Positions 14,883-22,001 of a stretch of 22,609 nucleotides of DNA are shown piece after piece. Position 1 is the first letter of the stretch, and every line of letters begins with the position of its first letter. The notes beneath the pieces were generated by a model. The model had not been told where the DNA came from. It saw nothing but the letters and a program-made list of their open reading frames with translations, and did no database searches. Location of the stretch: positions 1 through 22,609 of the IMG/VR virus record IMGVR_UViG_3300002231_001590; one strand, written 5' to 3'. Source of the stretch: a virus. Made by a program: the position numbers and the translations under genes.

Positions 14883-16362
14883 CGCCGCCCGCTTGTTGCG
14901 TTTGTTCCGTTGTCGCTTGCGTCTGTTCATCGTCTTCGGTGTCCTCTGTGTCGGTATCGCCTTTTCCCAGAACATCTAGCAGCGATGGCAGACCTGCATC
15001 CTTACGTAGATCCGCCTCTTCGCCCTGCTGCTTGATGACATCCTCATGGTCCTTGTTCAGCGCCATGCACTCGTCTTGCAGCGTAGTCGTCCCGTTCAGC
15101 AATCGTTCTGTGGCCGCCTTGGCCTCTTTGAGCGGGTCGACATGCGGTTGTGGCGCGAAAGACCATCGGTAGGTGACATCGTCGGGTCGTGCCGGGAATC
15201 CAGTCTGTAGGCCGACCTCGCTAGCGACGATGTTGGCAAGGCGGTCTAGCACGCCACCCAACCATGTTCGCTCTGCCGCGTTGCTTCTTGCGTAGCCCTG
15301 GACGTCGACGCGCGCTGAGCTGTACGAATGCCCCGACCCGTCGCGCTTCAGTGTCATGAGCGGCATGTTAACGACGAGTCCAACCTCTCGCAGTCGCTCG
15401 TCGCGGAATTCGACGTAGCGTGCGGACGGTTGCGTTGGTGTTAGCTGGTTCAGCGCCCAGCCTGGCGGGATGAAGTCAAGCTGGCCACGCTCGACATCGA
15501 TTGCGTCACCAGGATCCTGTAGAGCGTCGTCTGCGCTGTTAGGATTAGTGAGCACGGCTGAAAACTTTGCCGCCTGCCTGGCAGCCTCAAGCGTCTCTGC
15601 GTCGAAAGCGCGAATGTCTGACACCGCCTGCAACGACGGGAGCGAGACGCGGCACGCCGCGGAGCTGGCCTTCTTCGAGCGTGTGGTACCCGTGGATGAT
15701 GTTCTCGGCCGGGAATCGCGTGATTGTCTGTGCAAAGGTGCCGATTGACCCCGTATCTGGCGTTTCATCGATGTGGTACGCCACCGCCATATTGTAGTCG
15801 TCGATCTCGACACCCATGACGATTTTCGGGTCGGAAACCTGGCCAAGCGGAGTCATGAGCCTTCGCGGGCTCAAGAGGTGCAATCTGGCCTTGCATCGCG
15901 TGGTTGCCGCAGAATATGTGACGATTTTGGGCCAGAAACTCCCCGTTGACGAGCAGGCCACGGAGCCAAAGCCGCAGAATATCGACTCCGGTGAGCCGTC
16001 CTGCCCCGGTCTGGCATTTCCCACCACTCACCCCAAGCAGCCTTCAGCGCCTCGTTGTAGGCCTTGGAATCGCTCTGAACGTCCAGTGTGGGCCCGTTTG
16101 GACCTAGAATGCTCGTCTGGTGCGTGCCAATCATGCCGTCGATGTACGCATTGCAGCTGGCTTCATACGTCGCGCGCGTCCTCAGTGTGTCCAGTGACGA
16201 CTCTAGGTCGGTGTTGATAAGCGTGTCGGTGGCGTTGACCCATTGGGCGGATGTGAGCCGGGTTGTTTCCGTTGAATCCGACCAACGCGACCGCTTGCCG
16301 CCGTCTGCTGCGATCTTGCGGGCCGTTTTCTTGATGATCCGCTTGGCCCACTTGAGCATCAC
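14875..16362 (-). pseudogene. Lambda-type portal protein, broken by three +1 shifts
   Basis: The portal forms the ring through which DNA enters the head. The frame begins MMLKWAKRIIKKTARK and shows RTRATYEASCNAYIDGMIG, then must change frame three times: near 16020-16022 (GGG run), 15925-15931 (AAAA beside CCC) and 15638-15640 (CCC run). After each shift recognisable portal sequence resumes: GVDILRLWLRGLLVNGEFLA, then KIVMGVEIDDYNMAVAYHID and RGVPRLAP, then SLQAVSDIRAFDAETLEAAR, LDFIPPGWALN and a Gln/Thr-rich tail. Removing one base at each run gives one 494-residue protein, a normal length. As given, translation stops at 15871 after 163 residues. Sequence or assembly error is more likely than a real pseudogene because the gene is essential. 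The start overlaps the upstream gene (ATGA). Confidence 0.8.
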
Positions 16363-16634
16363 GCAGCCCCCGGGCGCACGCGATTGACGTTGACGCGCAC
16401 CAGCGTGTTCTGCGTGGTGCTGGCCTCACGCTTCATCTTGCCGACGTATTCGAGTAGATTCTCGAGCTTGGATTGACGCAGGCGGAAGTCCACATCCCCG
16501 ACCCTGGAGTCTGGAATGCCCTCCATCTCGACCTTGGCCTGGATGAGCTTTCGCTCGGCTGTGACCCAGTCCAGGTCGTCGATTGCCGCGTTTGCGGCTG
16601 TGAGATACGTGTCAACATTGGTCATCGTTGCCAT
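16359..16634 (-). CDS. Small head-tail joining (gpW-position) protein (91 aa)
   Basis: It sits between the terminase/zinc-ribbon genes and the portal, where lambda and relatives have gpW, a small protein that joins head and tail. The product is helical (NVDTYLTAANAAIDDLDW, AERKLIQAKVEMEG), with a turn IPDSRVGDVDF, a second helix LRQSKLENLLEYVGKMKRE and a basic tail. Size and helix-turn-helix layout suit gpW-type proteins, but the sequence is not a clear match. Either ATG at 16634 or at 16625 (MTNVDTYL) could start it; neither has a clear ribosome site, and the first lies in a small hairpin. Confidence 0.5.
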   Translation of the reverse strand: MATMTNVDTYLTAANAAIDDLDWVTAERKLIQAKVEMEGIPDSRVGDVDFRLRQSKLENLLEYVGKMKREASTTQNTLVRVNVNRVRPGAA

Positions 16635-16646
16635 ACTGAGAGTATG
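16632..16646 (-). promoter_or_regulatory. Hairpin covering the joining-protein start codon
   Basis: CATACT-CTC-AGTATG is a perfect 6-bp inverted repeat with a 3-base loop; its right arm contains the ATG at 16634. Pairing would hide the start codon, so it could modulate initiation. The stem is short and AT-rich, so stability is modest. Confidence 0.35.
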
Positions 16647-16676
16647 ACAGACGAATAACGGCGTGGGTTACTGTGT

Positions 16677-16691
16677 GTTACAGCGTGTAAC
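16677..16691 (-). repeat. GTTACA inverted repeat among GTAACAC copies
   Basis: GTTACA-CGC-TGTAAC is a perfect 6-bp inverted repeat. Around it (about 16666-16702) the pentamer GTAAC or its complement GTTAC occurs four times in about 35 bases. The cluster fills most of the 63-base space between the zinc-ribbon gene and the joining-protein gene, one of the few true gaps here. A protein-binding site or weak RNA structure is possible. Confidence 0.4.
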
Positions 16692-16697
16692 CTTGTG

Positions 16698-17036
16698 TTA
16701 CGTGGCGGGATTTCTCGCGGTTTTGAAGCTGTGACCGCAGTTTTTGCACTTGTGATATCTAACAAGCACGCGCGAGGATGCCACTTTGGTGCTGGTCGAC
16801 TTACAGCTGGGACAGGGAACAGGGGCAGTCAGGAGCGTTGGTGCAGGCGGCGGAGCAACGGGGGCAGATGGCTCCGGTCCTGGGGCCGGTTCTTGGTCTA
16901 GCCTGGCCCGGAAAATGCGCCCGCAGTGGTTGCATTGCCGCTCCTCCCACTGCCCTAGCCAGTTCTCTCCCTTTCGCAGCAGCCTGGAGTCACAACACCC
17001 ACACAGCGTGCACGGTCGACCATCCAATAGCCTCAT
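16698..17036 (-). CDS. Double zinc-ribbon protein (112 aa)
   Basis: Two Cys4 zinc ribbons are joined by a Pro/Ala-rich linker. The first uses CTLC (or CGCC) with CNHC at about residues 9-38; the second uses CPSC with CKNC at about 74-103, in CPSCKSTSTKVASSR...YHKCKNCGHSF. The second has the look of small phage zinc-finger regulators of the Ogr/Com type. I chose ATG at 17036 because AGGAG lies eight bases upstream and the start overlaps the large-terminase stop (ATGA); a longer frame to 17078 shadows the terminase gene. Function is unknown: nucleic-acid binding in packaging or late gene control are both possible. Confidence 0.65.
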   Translation of the reverse strand: MRLLDGRPCTLCGCCDSRLLRKGENWLGQWEERQCNHCGRIFRARLDQEPAPGPEPSAPVAPPPAPTLLTAPVPCPSCKSTSTKVASSRVLVRYHKCKNCGHSFKTARNPAT

Positions 17037-18934
17037 CGTCGTTTCTCCTGCCTCAAAGCGTCTCGCCGCTGTCTCCATGTCATGGTGGGCTTACGTGGCC
17101 CACAGCACGCTGCAAACGCGTAGTAGATGGCGTCCAGGTAGTGGTTGTTGCGGTGCGTCCGATCCCAGACAACCAGTTCCCGCTTTCCCTCCGGCGTGTC
17201 GACCCATTTGGCGACCTGTTTTTCCGCCTTGAGTTGCCGAACGAAGCCGCGATGCTCGCCTGGCGTGGTCGCGAACAGCGAGCAGGAACGAACCTCGCCC
17301 AGCGGTTGGGCCAGAGATTGGTGGACGATAGACTTCCAGCTGTCTGCGTTGACGTGTGCCAGCAGCTTGCCTCGCTTCTGCACGGTCGCTATGTGCATCT
17401 GCTCGCCTATCCAGTTCACCGTCGGCCCTTTGCGTGGTGCTGAATACGCCTTCATGCCTCGCGATTTCTCTTGGCTGGCGCCGTAGCCCTTGGCTGGCAC
17501 CCACTGCGAGTAGATCGACTGCCGACCGCCTGACTGCTTGTGGCAGAACGCGTAAATGGCGTCAGTGTGCCAGTGGAAACCGATGTCCACGTAGATCACG
17601 TCCGGCTCGCGGACCTTGCCGTTGCTCGTGACGAACTTGTCGGCGATGAACGCTGCGAAGTCCTCGAGCGCCAACCGGATGGCCTCAGCCTTACCGTACT
17701 GCCTAGACTCCACCACAAACTTGCCGTAGTCCACGACGAACGACGTTCGATCCTCTCTCATGGCCAGGGCTACCCAGTGGCAAGCCTCGGACCCAGTGTC
17801 GATTCCGATCGCAAACCGGACGCAATCGTCAGGCACCAGCCCGCGGCGACACCCTGAGAACCGCTTGCCGACAGCCTCGGCGTCAAGGTCGACGTCGTCG
17901 AGGTTAAGCGACTCAGTCGGCAGCGCCCAGATGAACTGGCGCAGCTCTCGCTCCGCGTTGTCGGCGTCAGGGTCACGCAACGCAGTCCATTCGTCAGCAG
18001 CCAGACCGCCCAGGGACGTAAACTGGTTATTGTACCCGTCCCACCGGAAGCCGAAAATGTCTGTTTCCGGGGCGTCACCGACCACAACGCCGTCTTTTCG
18101 AACCGTTTGGCCGCGATGAGCCAGGACCGCCAGCCGGTTCGCCACCTTCAGCTCGTCGTTTTCGATGCGGCCCTGGCACTCGTTACACTCCAAATAGGCG
18201 GATTTCGCTGCCGCAATCGCTGTTTCGGCGCCCTGCCAGCCCTTCAGGTCCCCCCGCTGGGGCGTGATGTACTCGCCGCACCTCGGGCAGGGGACACAGA
18301 TCCTCGATTTAGTGCCAGCCTGGTACTGCGACCATGTGTGGCCCTGCTCGGTAGTGACCGTGCACTCCTTGTAGATGCGGCGTTGGGGACGCTCAAACGA
18401 TCGCTGCCTGGCTTCCAGCTGCTTAATCTTGCTGGCCTCGGTAGACGTACCACCCTGCCCGTCAAACCCGTCCGTCTCTGTGACGCTGAGGACGCGAGTC
18501 GTAGCGCCAGCCCTCGACTTGTCACCGCCGCCGGCCGACATGAAGACCAAGCTCACGCCGTTCGCGAACTTGATTTCCGACACTTTCGCACCGCCGCGAC
18601 TGCCTGGACCTCGCTCCGGTAGCAGCCTGTCAAACCCCGACGACTCGATCGCCGGCAGGAAGTCCGTCCGCCATTTCAAGCCTGCCATGTCCATGTCAGG
18701 GATGCCAACGATGACCGTCTCGGCGACCTCGAACAGGTGATACATCACGGCGATAACGAAGCAAACGAGCGTCTTACCGCTCTGGCTCGGGCCGGTGGCG
18801 ACGTGCTCCACCCATCCGCCAGAGTCCACGGCGTCGAACCACAGGCCTGCGTACGGCTGCCGCTCGACCTTGTACCGCTGGCCCTTGTACTGGCCGTCCG
18901 GGATGATGATTTCCTGCTCCGCGAACTGTCGCAT
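17033..18934 (-). CDS. Terminase large subunit, GpA family (633 aa)
   Basis: ATP-driven motor and nuclease that cuts the DNA concatemer and pumps DNA through the portal. The Walker A motif GPSQSGKT is at residues 48-55 and a Walker B-like VLSVTETDGF at 148-157. CPRC (216-219) and CNEC (250-253) form a probable zinc site in the middle. The nuclease domain has GIDTG (Asp379), YVDIG (Asp450) and NHYLDA (Asp601). Length is usual for GpA proteins. The start is uncertain: no ribosome site precedes this ATG, and family-like residues (RAPRIRT) continue upstream in frame, where no ATG, GTG or TTG is available. Confidence 0.9.
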   Translation of the reverse strand: MRQFAEQEIIIPDGQYKGQRYKVERQPYAGLWFDAVDSGGWVEHVATGPSQSGKTLVCFVIAVMYHLFEVAETVIVGIPDMDMAGLKWRTDFLPAIESSGFDRLLPERGPGSRGGAKVSEIKFANGVSLVFMSAGGGDKSRAGATTRVLSVTETDGFDGQGGTSTEASKIKQLEARQRSFERPQRRIYKECTVTTEQGHTWSQYQAGTKSRICVPCPRCGEYITPQRGDLKGWQGAETAIAAAKSAYLECNECQGRIENDELKVANRLAVLAHRGQTVRKDGVVVGDAPETDIFGFRWDGYNNQFTSLGGLAADEWTALRDPDADNAERELRQFIWALPTESLNLDDVDLDAEAVGKRFSGCRRGLVPDDCVRFAIGIDTGSEACHWVALAMREDRTSFVVDYGKFVVESRQYGKAEAIRLALEDFAAFIADKFVTSNGKVREPDVIYVDIGFHWHTDAIYAFCHKQSGGRQSIYSQWVPAKGYGASQEKSRGMKAYSAPRKGPTVNWIGEQMHIATVQKRGKLLAHVNADSWKSIVHQSLAQPLGEVRSCSLFATTPGEHRGFVRQLKAEKQVAKWVDTPEGKRELVVWDRTHRNNHYLDAIYYAFAACCGPRKPTMTWRQRRDALRQEKRR

Positions 18935-19023
18935 GGTGCGGATTCGCGGGGCCCGGCATGCGTTGACGCACCATAACAGGATCGATAGGACGGCCCGGCG
19001 GGCTGTGATTTGGTCTTGGCGGG

Positions 19024-19947
19024 TTAGCGTGTTCGTTTTTCGACCTCCATGATCCGCTGCCCAATAAACTCCGCCACTTGCGGCACCACAGCGTTGCCTA
19101 ACCCTCGCAATCGGTCCACCCTGCGGGGAACCCCATCAGCCACTCGACCCACGTTGGGTTCAATCGCCCACTGCTTGGTGCTGATTGTGCTTGCGAATTC
19201 TCGGAGGCCTGCTGGGTTATGCCAGGTAGCGACACTACTACCTCCTGACGCGATCGCATGGCCACCACTTCCTCCAGGTTCCCGCGATTGCGAGCTGCCA
19301 GTTTCCTTGTCATCGGTTGGTTCATGGCCCAGGAACTCCGCGGTGTTGGCCACATTCTGACCTGGTCTGTTAGATTGGTCTGCTTCTTGGTTCCATTCTT
19401 GCGGACCCAATAAGCACCCCGCCACTCCCTGCGTTCCGCCTCTGACGAACTTATGTTCGACGCCGTCGGCGTAGCCAACAATAAACACCCGGTCACGTCG
19501 GTGATGGGCGCCAACGGCCGCCGCCGGGATGCAATCCCATTCCGCATCATACCCGCTCGCGGCCAGGTCCCCGAGTACTCTATCCAACCCCCGGCCAAGC
19601 AACGCTGAAACGTTCTCCACGAGCACGTACCTGGGTCGAAGCTCGCAAATGATCCGATTAAACTCGCCCCAAAGACCGCTACGCTTCCCGTCGATTCCTG
19701 CTCGGTTTCCTGCATTGCTAATATCCTGGCATGGGAATCCGCCGCAAATGAGGTCTACCGGTTCAAGATTCCGCACTCCTATACCTCGCACATCTTCATA
19801 TCTCGCCACACGTGGCCAGTGCTTTTCAAGTACGCGATTCGCGTACGGATCACACTCCACTTGCCAACAGCACACCATGCCCGCCCGCTCTAGACCAAGG
19901 TCTAGTCCGCCAATGCCGGTGAACAAGCTGCCGAACGAAAGAGTCAT
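19024..19947 (-). CDS. DNA (cytosine-5) methyltransferase (307 aa)
   Basis: Transfers a methyl group from S-adenosylmethionine to C5 of cytosine in DNA. Motif I is GSLFTGIGGLDLG (6-18), motif IV GGFPCQDIS with catalytic Cys73, motif VI ENV (111-113), motif VIII HHRRDRVFIVG (148-158), and motifs IX-X RVDRLRGLGNAVVPQ (276-290). The target-recognition part is about 160-260. All key residues are present, so it should be active. It probably protects phage DNA from restriction; there is no partner endonuclease in view. AGGA lies nine bases before the ATG, which overlaps the previous stop (ATGA). Most of the gene also carries a second open frame. Confidence 0.92.
   Translation of the reverse strand: MTLSFGSLFTGIGGLDLGLERAGMVCCWQVECDPYANRVLEKHWPRVARYEDVRGIGVRNLEPVDLICGGFPCQDISNAGNRAGIDGKRSGLWGEFNRIICELRPRYVLVENVSALLGRGLDRVLGDLAASGYDAEWDCIPAAAVGAHHRRDRVFIVGYADGVEHKFVRGGTQGVAGCLLGPQEWNQEADQSNRPGQNVANTAEFLGHEPTDDKETGSSQSREPGGSGGHAIASGGSSVATWHNPAGLREFASTISTKQWAIEPNVGRVADGVPRRVDRLRGLGNAVVPQVAEFIGQRIMEVEKRTR
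19098..19715 (-). CDS. Overprinted ORF inside the C5 methyltransferase gene (205 aa)
   Basis: A 205-codon frame, shifted +1 from the methyltransferase frame, covers its codons about 78-283 on the same strand. It starts at an ATG with AGGA eight bases upstream. The translation is not random-looking: it contains CSWRTFQRCLAGGW, SGTWPRAGMMRNGIA, RMWPTPRSS and LNPTWVEWLMGFPAGWTD. From memory, proteins with SW-T-Q, TWPRSGMMRNG, WPTP and NP-WVEWLMG-P-GWTD in this order are common in phage annotations, which suggests the frame is translated and conserved. Function is unknown. I could not check conservation, so the alternative is a chance open frame imposed by conserved methyltransferase codons. Confidence 0.5.
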   Translation of the reverse strand: MQETEQESTGSVAVFGASLIGSFASFDPGTCSWRTFQRCLAGGWIEYSGTWPRAGMMRNGIASRRRPLAPITDVTGCLLLATPTASNISSSEAERREWRGAYWVRKNGTKKQTNLTDQVRMWPTPRSSWAMNQPMTRKLAARNRGNLEEVVAMRSRQEVVVSLPGITQQASENSQAQSAPSSGRLNPTWVEWLMGFPAGWTDCEG

Positions 19948-20210
19948 GACTCGTCATCCTGCTTGGCCTCTTGCTCAAGCCGCTTTCGCTGTTTAGTCGT
20001 CAACGACCTCACCGACACGTACAGACTGCCACAACCGTACGCGTCGCCAGCCTGAAGGTACGACTTGCGCCTAAGTCCGTAGCCGTGAGCAGTCAAAACG
20101 AATATGCCGCTCCTCTCCTCCTCGACAGCGAAGTCGACGCCGCTTGGGATGCCCCGAAAGAAGCGGAAGTCTTGACCGTACAGGATCCTGTTGTCTTTGC
20201 GGAAGATCAT
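19944..20210 (-). CDS. Unknown 88-aa protein of the accessory cassette
   Basis: Not recognised. It overlaps the RNA ligase stop at its start and the C5 methyltransferase start at its end (ATGA at both junctions), so all three are probably translated together. The body looks like a small beta domain (DFRFFRGIPSGVDFAVEEE, GIFVLTAHGYGLRRKSYLQ, GSLYVSV) and ends in a charged helix (TTKQRKRLEQEAKQDDES). Possible roles as a nucleic-acid-binding partner of the ligase or methyltransferase are only inferred from coupling. Confidence 0.6.
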   Translation of the reverse strand: MIFRKDNRILYGQDFRFFRGIPSGVDFAVEEERSGIFVLTAHGYGLRRKSYLQAGDAYGCGSLYVSVRSLTTKQRKRLEQEAKQDDES

Positions 20211-21277
20211 GGTTTTGGTTCCATTGAATTCCCATGCGGCCTGATAAGACCCATAATGTACTTGTCAATCAGATCAGGCCGGGCGTCCAGGCACGCGAAC
20301 ATAACCTTAGAGTGCCGCACGCTCCGAGCCGCCTCCGCGAACTGTTTTCGTGGGATGCCGGCGTGCCGTATGGAGTAATAGTCAGCCTCGATCTCGGCAT
20401 ATATGGCCCCATACCAGTCCTCCAGCCTGCACACGATGACATCAAGCTCGGCCTGATACTCATCCTCCACAAGATCCCGATACTCGTCACGCAATTTACC
20501 GTTGCGCATGGAGCCCCACACTGTTAGCGGAGTGATGCCTTCTCGCACCTTCGAGCGTCGCCTGTAGTCCTCGCCCTTGATTTTGACACGCAATCCGTTG
20601 TTGAACCTAACCACAACGCCCTCCATTTCCTTTCCGCTACAGCCGTCGAGCACGCGTCGGCACTGGGCGATATTGGGCACATATTCCATTGGTGTTTCGC
20701 ATCCTATGAGCATTGCAAAGGACAACGTCCTGTGCCATGGGTATTCACGGCCTGTGTGCCGGTCGAATGCCGCCAATAGCACAAGTGCTTCCCGCTCATG
20801 ATAGTCGACGATGATACGTGTGGCCGGGCTCACCAGCTCGAACACCAGCGTGACCTCATCGGGAAGCCAGGAAAGGTTGCAATGGCTGGCCAAGAAGTCC
20901 GTAGCCCACATGGCGCCGGGGCTACTGAAGCTCCCGCGCGAAGCGATGGCGTATCCACCATCCACCCGGTACAGGTTGCCGAGCCAGCCGTCAACCTTCT
21001 CGAATACAGAGTAGCCGTCCGACCATGGCAGGACGCTCTCTTGTGTCTCTTCATTCTCACCCAGATTGAAGAACTTAGGGAACGTCCATGCAACGCACTC
21101 GCCCGTCCGACGATTGAAGATGTGGCCACGGCTGTTCCTGGTGATCTCGTCCCACGCACGAGCGTGCGTGCACCTGTCCGTGTACGTGTAGACCGACAAG
21201 TCGCCCAGGTCATCGCGGCGCAAGAGGCCCTTAGCTACGTAGTCGTCTCGGGTTGTTACGGGTTGTGTGTTAGTCAT
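20207..21277 (-). CDS. T4 Rnl1-like RNA ligase (356 aa)
   Basis: ATP-dependent ligase that joins 5'-phosphate and 3'-hydroxyl RNA ends, used by T4 to repair tRNA cut by host anticodon nuclease. The nucleotidyltransferase motifs are in order: motif I EKVDG with catalytic Lys94, Ia SRGSF (113-117), III VFELVSP (145-151), IV KEMEGVVVRF (216-225) and V LRVKIKG (229-235). A helical C-terminal part from about 265 matches the extra domain of Rnl1 proteins, and length is near T4 Rnl1 (374 aa). AAAGGAG lies ten bases before the ATG, which overlaps the micro-ORF stop. No polynucleotide kinase-phosphatase, the usual partner, is in view. Confidence 0.88.
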   Translation of the reverse strand: MTNTQPVTTRDDYVAKGLLRRDDLGDLSVYTYTDRCTHARAWDEITRNSRGHIFNRRTGECVAWTFPKFFNLGENEETQESVLPWSDGYSVFEKVDGWLGNLYRVDGGYAIASRGSFSSPGAMWATDFLASHCNLSWLPDEVTLVFELVSPATRIIVDYHEREALVLLAAFDRHTGREYPWHRTLSFAMLIGCETPMEYVPNIAQCRRVLDGCSGKEMEGVVVRFNNGLRVKIKGEDYRRRSKVREGITPLTVWGSMRNGKLRDEYRDLVEDEYQAELDVIVCRLEDWYGAIYAEIEADYYSIRHAGIPRKQFAEAARSVRHSKVMFACLDARPDLIDKYIMGLIRPHGNSMEPKP

Positions 21278-21357
21278 GACAGGCAGGCTCCTTTGGTTTT
21301 GCTGAGCGATGCTAACGCCTTCCCTAGTCGCTCGCCGTCGTCACTCGATTCTGACAT
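21274..21357 (-). CDS. 27-aa micro-ORF coupled to methyltransferase and RNA ligase
   Basis: ATG at 21357 overlaps the methyltransferase stop by one base (TGATG), and the TGA at the end overlaps the RNA ligase ATG (ATGA). AGGAGG lies about ten bases upstream, inside the methyltransferase's last codons. The peptide begins MSESSDDGERLGKALASL and ends in Ser after KTKGAC; it is acidic then basic and has no membrane segment. It exactly fills the space between two genes, so it is probably translated. It may be functional or simply keep ribosomes moving into the ligase gene. Confidence 0.6.
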   Translation of the reverse strand: MSESSDDGERLGKALASLSKTKGACLS

Positions 21358-22001
21358 CAGAACAACTCCTCCTGCGCCATCCGTTTGGCAGCAATCTCGC
21401 AGTACTTTTCCTCTATCTCGATCCCGATGGCCTTGCGGCCTAAGTCCTTGGCGGCGCGCAGCGTTGTGCCGCTGCCCATGAAGGGGTCGAGGACGGTGTC
21501 GGCGTCTGGCGCTTTTAAGATAAGTTGCGACATGACGCTGACAGGCTTTTGGTGTGGATGGGTCCTGTTGCCACCGTATCGCGGGTGTCGCGGTTGTATG
21601 ATCTCCGCAGTGAGGACGGCGTCACCACGATAACCTCGCCAGCCCTGACCATAAATCCATATCAGCTCGAAACTCGGCCTCCATGGGAATGACAGGTCGC
21701 CCATGCCTCCGATTGTCTTATGCCAGACAAGGCACCCGCGAGGCGGAACCGGCGGAAGGCATCGCCACGTAGCAAAGCAGGCCATCGGGCGAGGCAGCCA
21801 GCATCCAAGAAGCCAATCTCGAAGCTCTGTCGTCTCGTCGCCGACGATCTCGCGATCGACTATTCCCGTATGGCGACTCTTGTACCCGATCCCATACGGC
21901 GGGTCCGTCAAAACCAGATCCGCCTGCCCGAGTGTCGGTAAAACCTCTCGGCAGTCGCCGTGATAGATCGTTATGCCTTTGTGATCGTAGTACGGTTTCA
22001 A
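21357..22001 (-). CDS. DNA N6-adenine/N4-cytosine methyltransferase, beta class (214 aa)
   Basis: Methylates an exocyclic amino group in DNA using S-adenosylmethionine. The order is that of the beta class: catalytic motif IV TDPPYGIGY (32-40) near the N-terminus and the cofactor motif DPFMGSGTT (172-180) near the C-terminus, with HPHQKP (148-153) before it. DPPY fits adenine methylation best but does not exclude N4-cytosine. The length is compact. The start is TTG at 22001, overlapping the small-terminase TGA; the N-terminus KPYYDHKGITIYHGDCREVL is typical of the family, so no later start is possible. Likely an orphan enzyme guarding phage DNA from restriction. Confidence 0.92.
   Translation of the reverse strand: MKPYYDHKGITIYHGDCREVLPTLGQADLVLTDPPYGIGYKSRHTGIVDREIVGDETTELRDWLLGCWLPRPMACFATWRCLPPVPPRGCLVWHKTIGGMGDLSFPWRPSFELIWIYGQGWRGYRGDAVLTAEIIQPRHPRYGGNRTHPHQKPVSVMSQLILKAPDADTVLDPFMGSGTTLRAAKDLGRKAIGIEIEEKYCEIAAKRMAQEELF

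Noticed and set aside
14883-14975. N-terminal extension of the protease-capsid fusion
   Set aside because: The extra 31 residues are Arg/Lys-rich and shadow the portal 3' end. The ATG at 14882 starts at the expected protease N-terminus.
15587-16027. A separate gene of 146 codons within the portal region
   Set aside because: Its middle is portal sequence that continues from and into the neighbouring frames, so it is a piece of the broken portal. Its N-terminal part before the shift point is nonsense.
16778-17443. A 221-codon open frame on the plus strand
   Set aside because: It crosses the antisense of the zinc-ribbon and terminase genes and has no recognisable content.
20798-21481. A 227-codon open frame on the plus strand
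   Set aside because: It runs antisense to the RNA ligase, whose motifs are intact, has no ribosome site and its translation shows no domain. It is a shadow of GC-rich coding DNA.
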